Translations under genes and position numbers: made by a program
Assembly (NCBI RefSeq): GCF_002205675.1
Contig: NZ_NISK01000001.1
Location: 243,054-307,053, forward strand
DNA: 64,000 nt
Direction of reading: 5' to 3'
Origin: Sphingopyxis bauzanensis
GTDB taxonomy: Bacteria; Pseudomonadota; Alphaproteobacteria; Sphingomonadales; Sphingomonadaceae
Notes under the pieces: generated by a model
Told to the model about the DNA's origin: nothing
The model's input: only the letters and a program-made list of their open reading frames with translations
Database searches by the model: none
Shown: positions 50,882 to 60,105 of the stretch, one piece after another
Position numbering within the stretch: position 1 is the first letter of the stretch
Layout: every line of letters starts with the position of its first letter

Positions 50882-53571
50882 TAGAATTGAGTTCCTACGT
50901 TGAATGAGAAGCGTTTGGTATCATCACCCTCTTCTTTGCGAAGGGCGTAAGCGAAGTCGATCCGGAAGGGACCGAAGGGGGAGTTCCAGTTGACCCCGGC
51001 ACCGATCGCGACGCGCGGCATCCAGCTGTCGCCAAAGAAGCGTTCCTCGAACGGATCGAGGCGCGAGAAGCCGGTCGGACAGCTGGTGTATTGGCCCGTC
51101 CCCGTCGGGACGCCGCCCGGCGGCGTCGTTGTCGCTTCGTCGGCAAACTGGCTCGTCCCCGTCGTCGAGTTGCGGCACAGCGACTTGATGAGGCCGAACC
51201 CCGGTGCGGCGGGATTGGTTTCGCGGAAATTGGCCAGCGTCGTCAGCGTCGGTCGCTTCACGCTGAACACCGAACCGACGTCGAGGAAAATCGACGGCCG
51301 CAGCCCGAGTTCCTTTGCCCCGGTCCCGAGCGGGATGTCGATTTCCAGCCGGCCCTGATAATAGGCGCGGCCTCCAAGTGCGTCGTCAATCTGACCACGA
51401 TCGCGATCACCATCGGTCACGACAATCGGGTTAGCGGGATCGGTATTATCCACCGAATAACGGATCACGCGCGGACCGACGCCGCGAATGTCGAAACCGC
51501 GCATCTGCGGTTCGCCCAGGAAGAAGCGGTCGGTCAGGCGGACCTTGTCGCTGCCCGGGCTCGGAGCGCTGCCGAAGGGATAGATATAGCCGCCTTCAGC
51601 CGAGACATTGAGGATGAAGCGGCTGCCGAGATTGAAGTGCTTGGAGGCGTTCGCACGGGTGCGGACATATTTGACGCTGCCGCCAAGGCCGGCGAAATCC
51701 TGGCTGAGCGACAGCGACTGGCCGCGCGTCGGGCGGATGCGGTTGTCGCGATCGTCATAGGCCAGCGTATAGCCGACGAGCGAGGTCGTGCGCTTGCCGA
51801 TCGCATCGCAAAGGTAGCGGCCGGCGACCAGCGGGTCGCACTGATTGCCAAAGAAATAGATGCCGCGGTCGAGCGTCACATCGTCATAGTTCAGGCTGTA
51901 ACGGCCGAAAAAGGACATGAATTCGGTCAGCGGCACACCGGCGTTCAGCTGGAACCCCGTGGTCACCTGCTGGAACGTCGTCTGGCGATCATTGTTGATG
52001 AAGTTGAACGAGTTCAAATCGCGGCGATAGACGCTGCCGCCGACCGAGATATTGCGGTCGAACAGATAGGGTTCGGTAAAACCGAGCTCGACCGATTTGG
52101 AATAGCTCGAATAATTGACCGACGCCTGCAATTGCTGGCCCAGACCGCGAAAGTTGCGTTGCCGGATCGACGCCTGCAGCAGGAAGTTCTCGATCGAGGA
52201 GAATCCCGCCGACAGCGACAGTTCACCGGTCGGCTTTTCTTGGACGTTGGTTTCCAGAATGATGCGGTCAGGCGCGCTGCCTTCCTTGCGCTCGATCTCC
52301 AGATTTTCCTGGAAATAGCCCAGGCTGTTCAGGCGGTTCTCGGTACGCTTGATGCCAAAGCTGTTGAACGCGTCGCCTTCGTTCAGGCGGAATTCGCGGC
52401 GCACGACCTTGTCGTGGGTAAGCGTGTTGCCGTTGACGTCGATGCGCTCGACATAAGTGCGCGGGCTTTCGGCGACGTTGAACGTGATCTGCATCGTCCG
52501 CGTTTCCGGGTCGCGGCGGAATTGGGGATTGATGTCGGCAAATGCATAGCCGAACAGACCGGCCGTCTCGCTCAGGCTTTCGACCGTATCCTCGACGAGC
52601 TTGGCATCATACCAGTCGTCCTTCTTCATCGGCAGCAAGGTTTTCAGCAACTCGGGCTTAAAGTCGCGCAACTCGCTCTGTACATCGATATCGCCGAACT
52701 TGTAGCGTTCGCCTTCCTCGACGACATAAGTGATGATGAAATCCTGCTTGTTGCTGGTCAGCTCGGCGACGGCCGAAATGACACGGAAATCAGCATAGCC
52801 GTTCTGCAGGTAGAAAAGGCGCAGCTTCTGCTGGTCATAGGCCAGACGATCGGGGTCGTAGCTGGTGTTCGACGACAGGATCGTCAGGAGGCTCGACTCC
52901 TTGGTAGCCATCTCGTCTTTCAGATCGCCGTCGCTGAACTTCTCGTTGCCCAGGATGCTGATCTGGCGGACCTTCGACTTTGAACCTTCGTTGATCTCGA
53001 ACACGACATCGACGCGGTTCTGATCGAGCGACACCATCTTCGGTTCGACGGTGGCGGCGAAACGGCCCTGCCGCTTGTAGAGTTCGATGATGCGCGCGAC
53101 GTCGGCGCGGACTTTCGAACGGGTAAAAATCTGCCGCGGCGCGAGCTTGATCTCGGGCCGGATCTTGTCTTCCTTCAGGCGCTTGTTGCCCTCCAGGATG
53201 ACGCGATTGATCACCGGATTCTCGGTCACCTGAATCGTCAGCGCGCCATTATTGTCGGTTATCTGGAAATCCTTGAACAGCTCGGTCGCGGCCAGGTCTT
53301 TCAGCGCCTGATCAAGGATCGACCGGTCGTAGCGTTGTCCGACGCGCAGGCGCAGGTAAGACAGGATCGTTTGCGCCTCGAGCCGCTGGTTGCCAACAAC
53401 GGTGATCGTCTGGACCGTCGTTGCGGCAGGCGCCGCTTCGGGGGCGGGCGCAGGCACGGTCGGCGGCGCAACCTCTTGCGCCAACACCGGCGTCGCGAGC
53501 ATCGTGCCTGCCAGAAGGAAGGCCGACAGCTGTGTCCGCGCCGAGAATTTGTGTGAAGCCACGCTGTTCAT
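50881..53571 (-). CDS. bamA: Outer-membrane protein assembly factor BamA
   Basis: The 896-residue Omp85 protein inserts barrels into the outer membrane. It has a signal peptide (1-about 32), a Pro/Ala-rich linker, five POTRA domains (about 50-470) and the 16-strand barrel, ending FSFNVGTQF. The conserved barrel loop motif is seen as FFLGEPQMRGFDIRGVGPR (VRGF-like). The start MNSVASHKF at 53571 was preferred to an in-frame TTG at 53589; neither has a strong ribosome site. Long loops (about 815-850, two Cys) suggest an extracellular disulfide. Confidence 0.96.
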   Translation of the reverse strand: MNSVASHKFSARTQLSAFLLAGTMLATPVLAQEVAPPTVPAPAPEAAPAATTVQTITVVGNQRLEAQTILSYLRLRVGQRYDRSILDQALKDLAATELFKDFQITDNNGALTIQVTENPVINRVILEGNKRLKEDKIRPEIKLAPRQIFTRSKVRADVARIIELYKRQGRFAATVEPKMVSLDQNRVDVVFEINEGSKSKVRQISILGNEKFSDGDLKDEMATKESSLLTILSSNTSYDPDRLAYDQQKLRLFYLQNGYADFRVISAVAELTSNKQDFIITYVVEEGERYKFGDIDVQSELRDFKPELLKTLLPMKKDDWYDAKLVEDTVESLSETAGLFGYAFADINPQFRRDPETRTMQITFNVAESPRTYVERIDVNGNTLTHDKVVRREFRLNEGDAFNSFGIKRTENRLNSLGYFQENLEIERKEGSAPDRIILETNVQEKPTGELSLSAGFSSIENFLLQASIRQRNFRGLGQQLQASVNYSSYSKSVELGFTEPYLFDRNISVGGSVYRRDLNSFNFINNDRQTTFQQVTTGFQLNAGVPLTEFMSFFGRYSLNYDDVTLDRGIYFFGNQCDPLVAGRYLCDAIGKRTTSLVGYTLAYDDRDNRIRPTRGQSLSLSQDFAGLGGSVKYVRTRANASKHFNLGSRFILNVSAEGGYIYPFGSAPSPGSDKVRLTDRFFLGEPQMRGFDIRGVGPRVIRYSVDNTDPANPIVVTDGDRDRGQIDDALGGRAYYQGRLEIDIPLGTGAKELGLRPSIFLDVGSVFSVKRPTLTTLANFRETNPAAPGFGLIKSLCRNSTTGTSQFADEATTTPPGGVPTGTGQYTSCPTGFSRLDPFEERFFGDSWMPRVAIGAGVNWNSPFGPFRIDFAYALRKEEGDDTKRFSFNVGTQF

Positions 53572-53643
53572 CCCGAAAAAATAACTCAAAAGCGACCAAC
53601 CCGGTTGACCGCGGGCTCGCGCGCACTCCCTGCCCCAGACTCG

Positions 53644-54777
53644 CTAGCCAATCAAGCGCGCGATCCCGTCCCACAGGCCCAATGAGCCCAAATCGTTGAA
53701 AGTCACGACCAGCATCAGGGAGACAACCGCCGCAAAGCCGAATCGGAACGCCCATTCCTGCACCTGCGGCGGCGCGGGGCGCCGCCGGATCGCTTCATAG
53801 GCATAGAAAAGCAAATGACCACCATCGAGCATGGGCAATGGCAAGAGGTTGATGAACCCCAGATTGATGGAAATCAGCGCGATGAAGAATATCAGCGACG
53901 CAATTCCCAGAGTCGCCGCCTGCCCCGAAATTTCGGCAATCTTGACCGGCCCGTTCATGTCCTTGATCGACCGGCGCCCGGTCAGGAACTGCCCCAGCAC
54001 CTCGCCCGTCTGGCGGACGATCTGCCAGGTCTGACGCAGTCCTACGGCAGGAGCTTCGAGCAGCGTCACCGGCTGCAATTGCGCCGGCGGCGGCGCGAGG
54101 CCGATGATTGCGCGCTCATACTCCTTGCCGAACGGGTCTTTCTCTTTGACCAGCCGCGGCGTCAGCGCGACCATCCGTTCGCTCCCACCACTGACGACAC
54201 GGACCTGCATGGCTTCGCCCGGGCGATGCGCGACCGCCATCGGGATGTCGCCGAATACTTCGATCGGACGCCCGTCGATTTCAACGATGCGATCGCCGGT
54301 GCGCAAACCTGCCGTGTCGGCCGCCGATCCCGCTTCGATCCCGCCGGCGACCGGCGGTGTCACGGGCGTGCCGCCAACCCAGGCAAATCCGGCAAGGATC
54401 AGGATCGCGAACAGGAAATTGGTGACCGGTCCTGCAGCGACGATCAGCGATCGCTTCCACACCGGCTGGGCCGGGAAGGTGTGCGACTTCTGCTCGGCGG
54501 GCAGTTGCTGCCATTCCGCATCGGGCTGACTGACGGCGTCGCGGTCGCCGGCAAACTGGACATATCCCCCCAGCGGCAACCAGCCGATCTTCCATTCGGT
54601 CCCGCGCTTGTCGGTCCAGCTAACGATCTTGCGTCCAAAACCGATCGAGAAAGTGTCGGACTTCACTCCGCACCAGCGGCCGACGATATAGTGGCCATAT
54701 TCGTGGACGAAGACGAGCGGGCCGAGGACAGCCAAGAACGCGACGATGGTGAAGGCGAAACCGGGGGTCTCAAGCAT
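53644..54777 (-). CDS. rseP: RIP metalloprotease RseP
   Basis: The 377-residue site-2 protease has four membrane segments, the zinc site HEYGHY near residue 26, one PDZ domain (about 125-205, GGIEAGSAADTAGLRTGD) and the second metal motif NLLPLPMLDGGH near 320. It cleaves anti-sigma factors and signal-peptide remnants. The ATG at 54777 overlaps the dxr stop by 8 bases. bamA starts 72 bases later. Confidence 0.95.
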   Translation of the reverse strand: MLETPGFAFTIVAFLAVLGPLVFVHEYGHYIVGRWCGVKSDTFSIGFGRKIVSWTDKRGTEWKIGWLPLGGYVQFAGDRDAVSQPDAEWQQLPAEQKSHTFPAQPVWKRSLIVAAGPVTNFLFAILILAGFAWVGGTPVTPPVAGGIEAGSAADTAGLRTGDRIVEIDGRPIEVFGDIPMAVAHRPGEAMQVRVVSGGSERMVALTPRLVKEKDPFGKEYERAIIGLAPPPAQLQPVTLLEAPAVGLRQTWQIVRQTGEVLGQFLTGRRSIKDMNGPVKIAEISGQAATLGIASLIFFIALISINLGFINLLPLPMLDGGHLLFYAYEAIRRRPAPPQVQEWAFRFGFAAVVSLMLVVTFNDLGSLGLWDGIARLIG

Positions 54778-55936
54778 GTTCAAATTGGTCCACAAAATGC
54801 TGGGCAGCCGCGCGGGATGCGGCATCGACGCTGAATATGTCCTGAAGCGATGACGGCGCCGCAGGTTCCGCGGCATCGATCACCCGGCGCACGGTATCGA
54901 CGATCGCCGGAAAGGATATATGCCCCGCCAGGAAGGCGGCCACCGCCACCTCGTTTGCCGCGTTGAGCTGTGCCGGGCGCGCCCCGCCCGCAGCGATTGC
55001 AGCGCGGCACAGCGCGGTCGCGGGAAAGCGCACCTCGTCGGGCGCCTCGAAATCGAGGCGTGCGATGGTCGCCAGGTCGAGCGGCGCGCACGGCGTCGCC
55101 ATCCGGTCCGGCCACGCGAGAGCGCTGGCGATCGGGATCCGCATGTCGGGCGAGCCGAGCTGCGCCAGCGTCGAGCAGTCGACATATTCGACCAGGCTGT
55201 GGATTACCGATTGCGGGTGAACAAGAATCTCGATGCGATCGAGCCCAACGGGAAAAAGATGATGCGCCTCAATGAGTTCGAGGCCTTTGTTCATCATCGT
55301 TGCCGAATCGACGCTGATCTTGGCGCCCATCGACCAGTTGGGATGCGCGACCGCCTGCGCCGGCGTAACGCGCGCCATGTCGGCAGCGCTCATCGTGCGG
55401 AACGGCCCGCCGCTGGCGGTCAGGATAATGCGCCGCACCTGATCGATGCGCCCGCCCGCCAGACACTGAAAAATCGCATTATGCTCGCTGTCGACGGGCA
55501 GGATGGTGGCGCCCGAGGTGCGGGCAACCGCCGTCATCAGCTCGCCAGCGGAGACCAGCGCCTCCTTGTTGGCCAGCGCAACATCATATCCCGCCGCCAG
55601 CGCCGCCATTGTCGGGGCCAGTCCTGCGGTGCCGACGATCGCCGCCATGACGAGATCGGTCGGGCGCTGCGCCGCTTCGACCAGCGCATCCGCGCCCGCG
55701 GCGACGTCGATGCCGGTATCCGTCAGCGCGGCCTGCAGGTCACTGAGCCGCGCGGCGTCGGCTATCACCGCCACGTCGGGGCGAAACTCCATCGCCAGCT
55801 TTGCCAGTTCGGCGACATCACTGTTCGCTGTCAGCACCGTGACGCGCCACGTCTCGCCGTCGCGCCGCACGAGGTCGAGGGTCGATTGCCCGACCGAACC
55901 CGTGGCGCCGAACAGTGAAAGGCGGCGCTGTGTCAT
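54770..55936 (-). CDS. dxr: 1-deoxy-D-xylulose-5-phosphate reductoisomerase
   Basis: The 388-residue enzyme makes methylerythritol phosphate, second step of the MEP isoprenoid pathway. NADPH motif GATGSVGQST at 10-19, LANKEALVSAGE near 120-131, metal ligands in PVDSEHNAIFQ, and SASGGPFR-like ASGGPFR with GAKISVDSATMMNKGLE are canonical. The ATG at 55936 lies one base after the cdsA stop. Confidence 0.97.
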   Translation of the reverse strand: MTQRRLSLFGATGSVGQSTLDLVRRDGETWRVTVLTANSDVAELAKLAMEFRPDVAVIADAARLSDLQAALTDTGIDVAAGADALVEAAQRPTDLVMAAIVGTAGLAPTMAALAAGYDVALANKEALVSAGELMTAVARTSGATILPVDSEHNAIFQCLAGGRIDQVRRIILTASGGPFRTMSAADMARVTPAQAVAHPNWSMGAKISVDSATMMNKGLELIEAHHLFPVGLDRIEILVHPQSVIHSLVEYVDCSTLAQLGSPDMRIPIASALAWPDRMATPCAPLDLATIARLDFEAPDEVRFPATALCRAAIAAGGARPAQLNAANEVAVAAFLAGHISFPAIVDTVRRVIDAAEPAAPSSLQDIFSVDAASRAAAQHFVDQFEHA

Positions 55937-55937
55937 G

Positions 55938-56612
55938 TCAGCCCGCCGTCCCAACGCTCAGCTGCCCGGCATAAGCCAGCGCACCCAGCAACAAGGCCAC
56001 CGGCAAGATTCCGTCGACGCGGTCGAACAGCCCGCCGTGGCCGGGGATCAGCTTGCCCGAATCTTTGACCCCGGCGCGGCGCTTCATCCAGCTTTGCGCC
56101 AGGTCACCAAGCTGTGCGAGCAGCCCCATAAACAGCCCGATCCACAGCGGCACGCCGATGATCCCGGCGCGGTCTCCGATGGTGGCGCTGGCGATCAATG
56201 CGGCAATCATGCCGCCGATCAGCCCCGACCATGTTTTCGATGGGCTGATTTTGGGGGCAAGGCGCGCGCCACCAAATGCGCGGCCAGCGAAATAGGCGCC
56301 GATGTCGGTCGCCCACACCATGCCGAACACCCACAGCGCGGCGGTCATACCCAGCTGGTCGCGAATGAACCACAGCCCCGCCATCGCACCCAGGGTCAGC
56401 AGCGGCCCGAGAATGTTCAGCATCACCCTGGCGCCGCTGCTCAAGGTCATCGCGCGAACCAGCGCGAACCATTCGACCAGCATCAACGCGCCGCCGACGA
56501 GCAGCAATAGCCCGAACGCCAGTCCGCCGAACCACAAGGCGGTACCCGCGATCGCAAACAGGATGATCGCCGACCCGATCCGTACCCACAGGTCCGATTT
56601 TCCCGCCGCCAT
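55938..56612 (-). CDS. cdsA: Phosphatidate cytidylyltransferase
   Basis: The 224-residue membrane enzyme makes CDP-diacylglycerol from phosphatidate and CTP. About six to seven membrane helices are seen, with the CDS signature SPSKTWSGLIGG near 132-143 and the late LKRR...DSGKLIPGHGGLFDRVD region, where the catalytic Asp/Lys residues lie. It feeds pssA 6 kb away. Three bases separate it from uppS. Confidence 0.95.
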   Translation of the reverse strand: MAAGKSDLWVRIGSAIILFAIAGTALWFGGLAFGLLLLVGGALMLVEWFALVRAMTLSSGARVMLNILGPLLTLGAMAGLWFIRDQLGMTAALWVFGMVWATDIGAYFAGRAFGGARLAPKISPSKTWSGLIGGMIAALIASATIGDRAGIIGVPLWIGLFMGLLAQLGDLAQSWMKRRAGVKDSGKLIPGHGGLFDRVDGILPVALLLGALAYAGQLSVGTAG

Positions 56613-56615
56613 GTC

Positions 56616-57302
56616 TTATAGTCCCCCGTAGCGACGATCGCGGCGCGCAAAATGGTCGAGCGCCGCCTGCAGGTCTGCCGGTTTGAAGTCCGGCCACAAA
56701 ATATCGGTGAAATATAGCTCGGCATAGGCCGACTGCCACAGCAGGAAATTCGACAGCCGAACTTCGCCCGAGGTGCGGATGAGCAGGTCGAGCGGCGGCA
56801 TGTCGGCGGTGTCGAGATGCGCGGCGATTGCCGCTTCGCTGATCTCGCCCGTTGCAGCTGCCGCCTGCGCGGCGCGGACCAGCTCGTCCTGCGCGCCGTA
56901 GTTCAGCGCGACCGCCAGCGTCGTGCGCTTATTGCCCGACGTGCGCTCGAGCGCGTTTTCGATCAGCGCGACGACGTCGGGCGCCAGCGCGCGCCAGTTG
57001 CCGATGACTTTCAGCTTCACATCATTGGCGGCAAATTCATCGAGATCCGAGAGGATGAAGCGTTTCATCAGCCCCATCAGGTCATTGACTTCATCTTCCG
57101 GCCGTTTCCAGTTTTCGGACGAAAAGGCGTAGAGCGTCATCGCCTCGATGCCCATGTCGCCGGCCGCGCGCACGATATTGCGCACCGCCTCGACCCCGGC
57201 TTTGTGACCGGCGACGCGGGGGAGCAGGCGTTTTTTGGCCCAGCGACCGTTGCCGTCCATGATGATGGCGACATGGCGCGCACCGTGATTCGGTGTTGTC
57301 AC
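56616..57302 (-). CDS. uppS: Undecaprenyl diphosphate synthase
   Basis: The 228-residue cis-prenyltransferase makes the C55 carrier lipid for peptidoglycan and polysaccharides. HVAIIMDGNGRWAKKR at 10-25 holds the catalytic Asp, GHKAGVEAVR binds substrate, and the C-terminal LLIRTSGEVRLSNFLLWQ and LWPDF are typical. The GTG start has GAGG seven bases upstream. It is separated from frr by a palindromic repeat. Confidence 0.96.
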   Translation of the reverse strand: MTTPNHGARHVAIIMDGNGRWAKKRLLPRVAGHKAGVEAVRNIVRAAGDMGIEAMTLYAFSSENWKRPEDEVNDLMGLMKRFILSDLDEFAANDVKLKVIGNWRALAPDVVALIENALERTSGNKRTTLAVALNYGAQDELVRAAQAAAATGEISEAAIAAHLDTADMPPLDLLIRTSGEVRLSNFLLWQSAYAELYFTDILWPDFKPADLQAALDHFARRDRRYGGL

Positions 57303-57318
57303 GAAAAGACCTCAGAAC

Positions 57319-57397
57319 CCGTTCGTGTCGAGCGAAGTCGAGACACGGGAAGTCGAGCGCGAACTCGGCGTGTCTCGACTTTGCTCGACACGAACGG
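57319..57397. repeat. Intergenic palindrome, second copy of the TTCGTGTCGAGCGAAGTCGAGA family
   Basis: A 79-base inverted repeat, CCGTTCGTGTCGAGC to GCTCGACACGAACGG, sits inside the operon between uppS and frr. Its left arm shares CGTTCGTGTCGAGCGAAGTC with the copy at 23053-23136. Confidence 0.88.
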
Positions 57398-57421
57398 AAG
57401 AGAGGTAAGCGCTGGAAAGCA

Positions 57422-57976
57422 CTAGCCCAGGATTTCCTTTTCCTTCGCGGTCGCCGCGGCGTCGAGTTCGGCGATCGTGGCGTCGGTCAGCTTCTGCACC
57501 TCGGTTTCGTGGCGCTTACGCTCGTCCTCGCTGATTTCCTTCTTGTTCTCGTCAGCCTTCAGATTGTCCATGCCGTCGCGGCGGACGTTGCGCACCGCGA
57601 TGCGCGCCGCTTCGGCATATTTGCCCGCGAGCTTCGACAGCTCCTTGCGGCGTTCCTGCGTCATTTCGGGGATCGGCAGGCGCAGCATCTGGCCATCGAC
57701 GATCGGGTTGAGCCCCAATCCTGCCGAACGGATCGCCTTGTCGACCGGCCCGACATTCGATTTGTCCCACACCTGCACCGTCAGCATCCGCGCTTCGGGC
57801 GCGCTGACCGAGGCGACCTGGTTCAGCGGCATGTGGCTGCCATAGACCTCGACCGTCACCGGATCGAGCAGCGCGGTGTGTGCGCGGCCGGTACGCAGGC
57901 CCGACAGGTCGTTTTTCAGCGCTTCGACCGCGCCGTGCATCCGGCGTTCCAGGTCGGCCTTGTCATATTTCGCCAT
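57422..57976 (-). CDS. frr: Ribosome recycling factor
   Basis: The 184-residue factor splits post-termination ribosomes with EF-G. It has [21 protein letters not shown] near 24-44, the [16 protein letters not shown] core near 100-115, and the [13 protein letters not shown] helix. The start at 57976 gives the family N-terminus ([13 protein letters not shown]); the frame upstream overlaps pyrH without conserved sequence. It lies 29 bases after pyrH. Confidence 0.97.
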   Translation of the reverse strand: MAKYDKADLERRMHGAVEALKNDLSGLRTGRAHTALLDPVTVEVYGSHMPLNQVASVSAPEARMLTVQVWDKSNVGPVDKAIRSAGLGLNPIVDGQMLRLPIPEMTQERRKELSKLAGKYAEAARIAVRNVRRDGMDNLKADENKKEISEDERKRHETEVQKLTDATIAELDAAATAKEKEILG

Positions 57977-58005
57977 CGTCTCTTCCTCTTCTATGCTTGG
58001 CGCGT

Positions 58006-58737
58006 TCAGGCGTTGCCGGGGGCGTCGGCCACGACGGTCGAAACCCCCTCGCCCGCGAGCACACGGGCCAGATTTCCCGCTTCGCGAATGTTGAACACGA
58101 CGATCGGGATATGGTTGTCGCGGCACAGCGCCACCGCGCTTGCATCCATCACCTTCAGATTGTCGGCGAGCACGCGGTCGTAGCTCAGCGTATCGTAACG
58201 GACCGCCGCCTTATCCTTTTTGGGATCGGCGTTATACACGCCATCGACACTGGTACCTTTGAGCAGCGCGTCGCACTTCATTTCGGCAGCGCGCAGCGCG
58301 GCGCCGCTGTCGGTGGTGAAATAAGGCGCGCCGACACCCGCAGCGAAGATCACCACGCGGCCTTTTTCGAGGTGGCGTTCAGCGCGGCGGCGGATCACCG
58401 GCTCGCACACCTTGTCCATCTCGATCGCCGACTGGACGCGCGTTTCGACGCCGAGCTGCTCGAGCGCATTTTGCATCGCGAGAGCGTTCATCACGGTAGC
58501 AAGCATGCCCATATAGTCGGCCTGCGCCCGGTCCATGCCCTTGGCGGCGCCCGCCATGCCGCGGAAGATATTGCCGCCGCCGATGACGAGGCAGATTTCA
58601 AGCCCGCGTTCCTTGGCTTCCTTGACCTCGGCCGCCATGCTGGCGACAGTGTCAGGATCGATGCCGAAAGGAGTCGAGCCCATCAACGCTTCGCCCGACA
58701 ATTTCAGCAAGATGCGTTTCATGCCGGCCAGTGCCAT
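58006..58737 (-). CDS. pyrH: UMP kinase
   Basis: The 243-residue hexameric enzyme phosphorylates UMP to [17 protein letters not shown] near 7-20, GGGNIFRG near 55-62, [20 protein letters not shown] near 132-151 and [11 protein letters not shown] are typical. The start [10 protein letters not shown] at 58737 has an AGAGG site 11 bases upstream. An insertion sequence now lies upstream and separates it from tsf. Confidence 0.96.
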   Translation of the reverse strand: MALAGMKRILLKLSGEALMGSTPFGIDPDTVASMAAEVKEAKERGLEICLVIGGGNIFRGMAGAAKGMDRAQADYMGMLATVMNALAMQNALEQLGVETRVQSAIEMDKVCEPVIRRRAERHLEKGRVVIFAAGVGAPYFTTDSGAALRAAEMKCDALLKGTSVDGVYNADPKKDKAAVRYDTLSYDRVLADNLKVMDASAVALCRDNHIPIVVFNIREAGNLARVLAGEGVSTVVADAPGNA

Positions 58738-58772
58738 GATCGGGGGAACCTCTTTCAACCACTTGATAAGCG

Positions 58773-58806
58773 AATGGCGCGCACCCTAGTCAGAGTACGC
58801 GCCATT
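58773..58806 (-). promoter_or_regulatory. Hairpin upstream of pyrH
   Basis: Arms AATGGCGCG (58773-58781) and CGCGCCATT (58798-58806) form a perfect 9-bp stem in the 116-base ancestral tsf-pyrH gap. It may be the old terminator of tsf or a leader element of pyrH. Confidence 0.45.
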
Positions 58807-58820
58807 GCCAAGCGGACTGC

Positions 58821-60082
58821 CGCGCCTTGCCAGGGCAATCGCTTCAGATGAACGGACTGGTGTTGATTGAAGTGTTATGATTCAGACGATGCTCCATATG
58901 CTGGGAGCCATTGATGTCTGGATTGCCATCGTCGCGTTCGATACTCGATCATTTTTCTGCGCTTCGTGATCACCGGGAGCAGTGGCGGGTTTTGTATCCG
59001 CTTCGCGAGGTCTTGCTTTTAGTGCTTTGCGCGACGCTTTCGGGGATGGAAGATTTTGTCGAGATCAGGCTGTGGGGCCAGCACCGGCTCGATTTTCTGC
59101 GCCGTTTTCTGCCGTTTGCGCACGGGATACCAGCCCACGACACCCTTAATGATGTCATTAACGGGCTTGATCCCGAGCTGTTCAAAACCTGCTTTGCGAC
59201 CTGGGTCGAGGCGCTACGCGACGAGGCACCCGATATCATCGCGATTGACGGCAAGACGTCGCGGCGTAGTCACGCGAGGAGCAAAGGCCGCGCGCCGCTG
59301 CACATGGTTTCAGCCTGGGCGTCGCGCCAGCGGCTGGTGCTGGGCCAGGAAGCGGTAGACGCAAAATCCAACGAGATCACCGCGATCCCGTTGCTGCTCG
59401 AACGGCTGGAACTGACCGGTGCGCTCGTCACCATCGATGCGATCGGAACACAGGCCGCGATTGCCGAGACCATCGTGGCGCGCGGCGGAGATTATTTGCT
59501 CGCGCTGAAGGGCAACCGTCCGGCGCTGTTTGCCGATGTCGTGGCGTTCTTTGCCGATCCGCCCACCGATATGACCCTGTCGGCGCACACGACAACCGAC
59601 GCCGATCATGGCCGCATCGAAGAACGCCGCCACAGCGTCTGTCACAACACACAATGGCTGTTTTCCGATCGTCGCTATCCTGATGAACCCCATTTTCCTC
59701 ATCTCGCGATGATCGCCATGGTCGAAAACCACGTCGAACGGGAGGGCCGCAAAAGCACGGAACGGCGCTATTACCTCTCTTCTGTCAAACTCGATGCCCA
59801 AGCCTTCGCCGCCGCAGTCCGCGCCCATTGGGGCATCGAAAACCGGCTCCACTGGGTGCTCGACGTCGTCTTCCACGACGACCTCACAAGACTGCGAACC
59901 GGATCAGGACCCCAGAATATGGCGGTCGTCAAACACATCGCCATGAACCTGGTGCGAAATCCAAACGACAAACACAGCCTCAAAGTCCGCAGAAAACGAG
60001 CCAATCTCGACCCCGATTACCTCGAAACACTCGTCACTCAACGACAACCGTTAATCTGAAGCGATTCCCCTGCGCGCCTTGC
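58821..60082 (+). mobile_element. ISAs1-family insertion sequence with 10-base target duplication
   Basis: The element proper is 58831-60072 (1242 bases). Its 25-base terminal repeats (58831-58855 and 60048-60072) begin CAGGG and match at 23 of 25 positions when inverted. CGCGCCTTGC is duplicated directly on both sides (58821-58830 and 60073-60082). Length, ends and a single DDE transposase fit the ISAs1 family. Intact gene and matching ends suggest a recent insertion. Confidence 0.95.
58914..60059 (+). CDS. ISAs1-family transposase
   Basis: The 381-residue DDE transposase has the N-terminal DUF4338-like SRSILDHFSALRDHREQWRVLYPL segment (in family style), and catalytic motif blocks IAIDGKTSRRS (first Asp), VTIDAIGTQ (second Asp) and HWGIENRLHWVLDVVF (Glu). 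The ATG at 58914 has GGGAG six bases upstream. No frameshift is seen, so it should be active. It points against the host operon. Confidence 0.95.
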   Translation: MSGLPSSRSILDHFSALRDHREQWRVLYPLREVLLLVLCATLSGMEDFVEIRLWGQHRLDFLRRFLPFAHGIPAHDTLNDVINGLDPELFKTCFATWVEALRDEAPDIIAIDGKTSRRSHARSKGRAPLHMVSAWASRQRLVLGQEAVDAKSNEITAIPLLLERLELTGALVTIDAIGTQAAIAETIVARGGDYLLALKGNRPALFADVVAFFADPPTDMTLSAHTTTDADHGRIEERRHSVCHNTQWLFSDRRYPDEPHFPHLAMIAMVENHVEREGRKSTERRYYLSSVKLDAQAFAAAVRAHWGIENRLHWVLDVVFHDDLTRLRTGSGPQNMAVVKHIAMNLVRNPNDKHSLKVRRKRANLDPDYLETLVTQRQPLI

Positions 60083-60088
60083 GCGCAG
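60070..60088 (-). terminator. GC hairpin after tsf at the IS target site
   Basis: CTGCGCGC-CTT-GCGCGCAG forms an 8-bp stem just after the tsf stop. The target duplication lies within it, so the IS inserted in a hairpin that probably ended or attenuated tsf transcription. No T-run follows on the minus strand. Confidence 0.45.
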
Positions 60089-60105
60089 CAACTCCGCGTT
60101 TTGTT

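Noticed and set aside
51091-52983. Open frame of 630 codons on the plus strand
   Set aside because: It is antisense to bamA, and its composition (Ala, Asp, Arg, Val) mirrors BamA codons. No motifs or ribosome site.
58857-58890. Outward or inward promoter at the left end of the insertion sequence
   Set aside because: TTGATT and TATGAT words are present but only seven bases apart, so they do not form a promoter pair; nothing better was found by eye.
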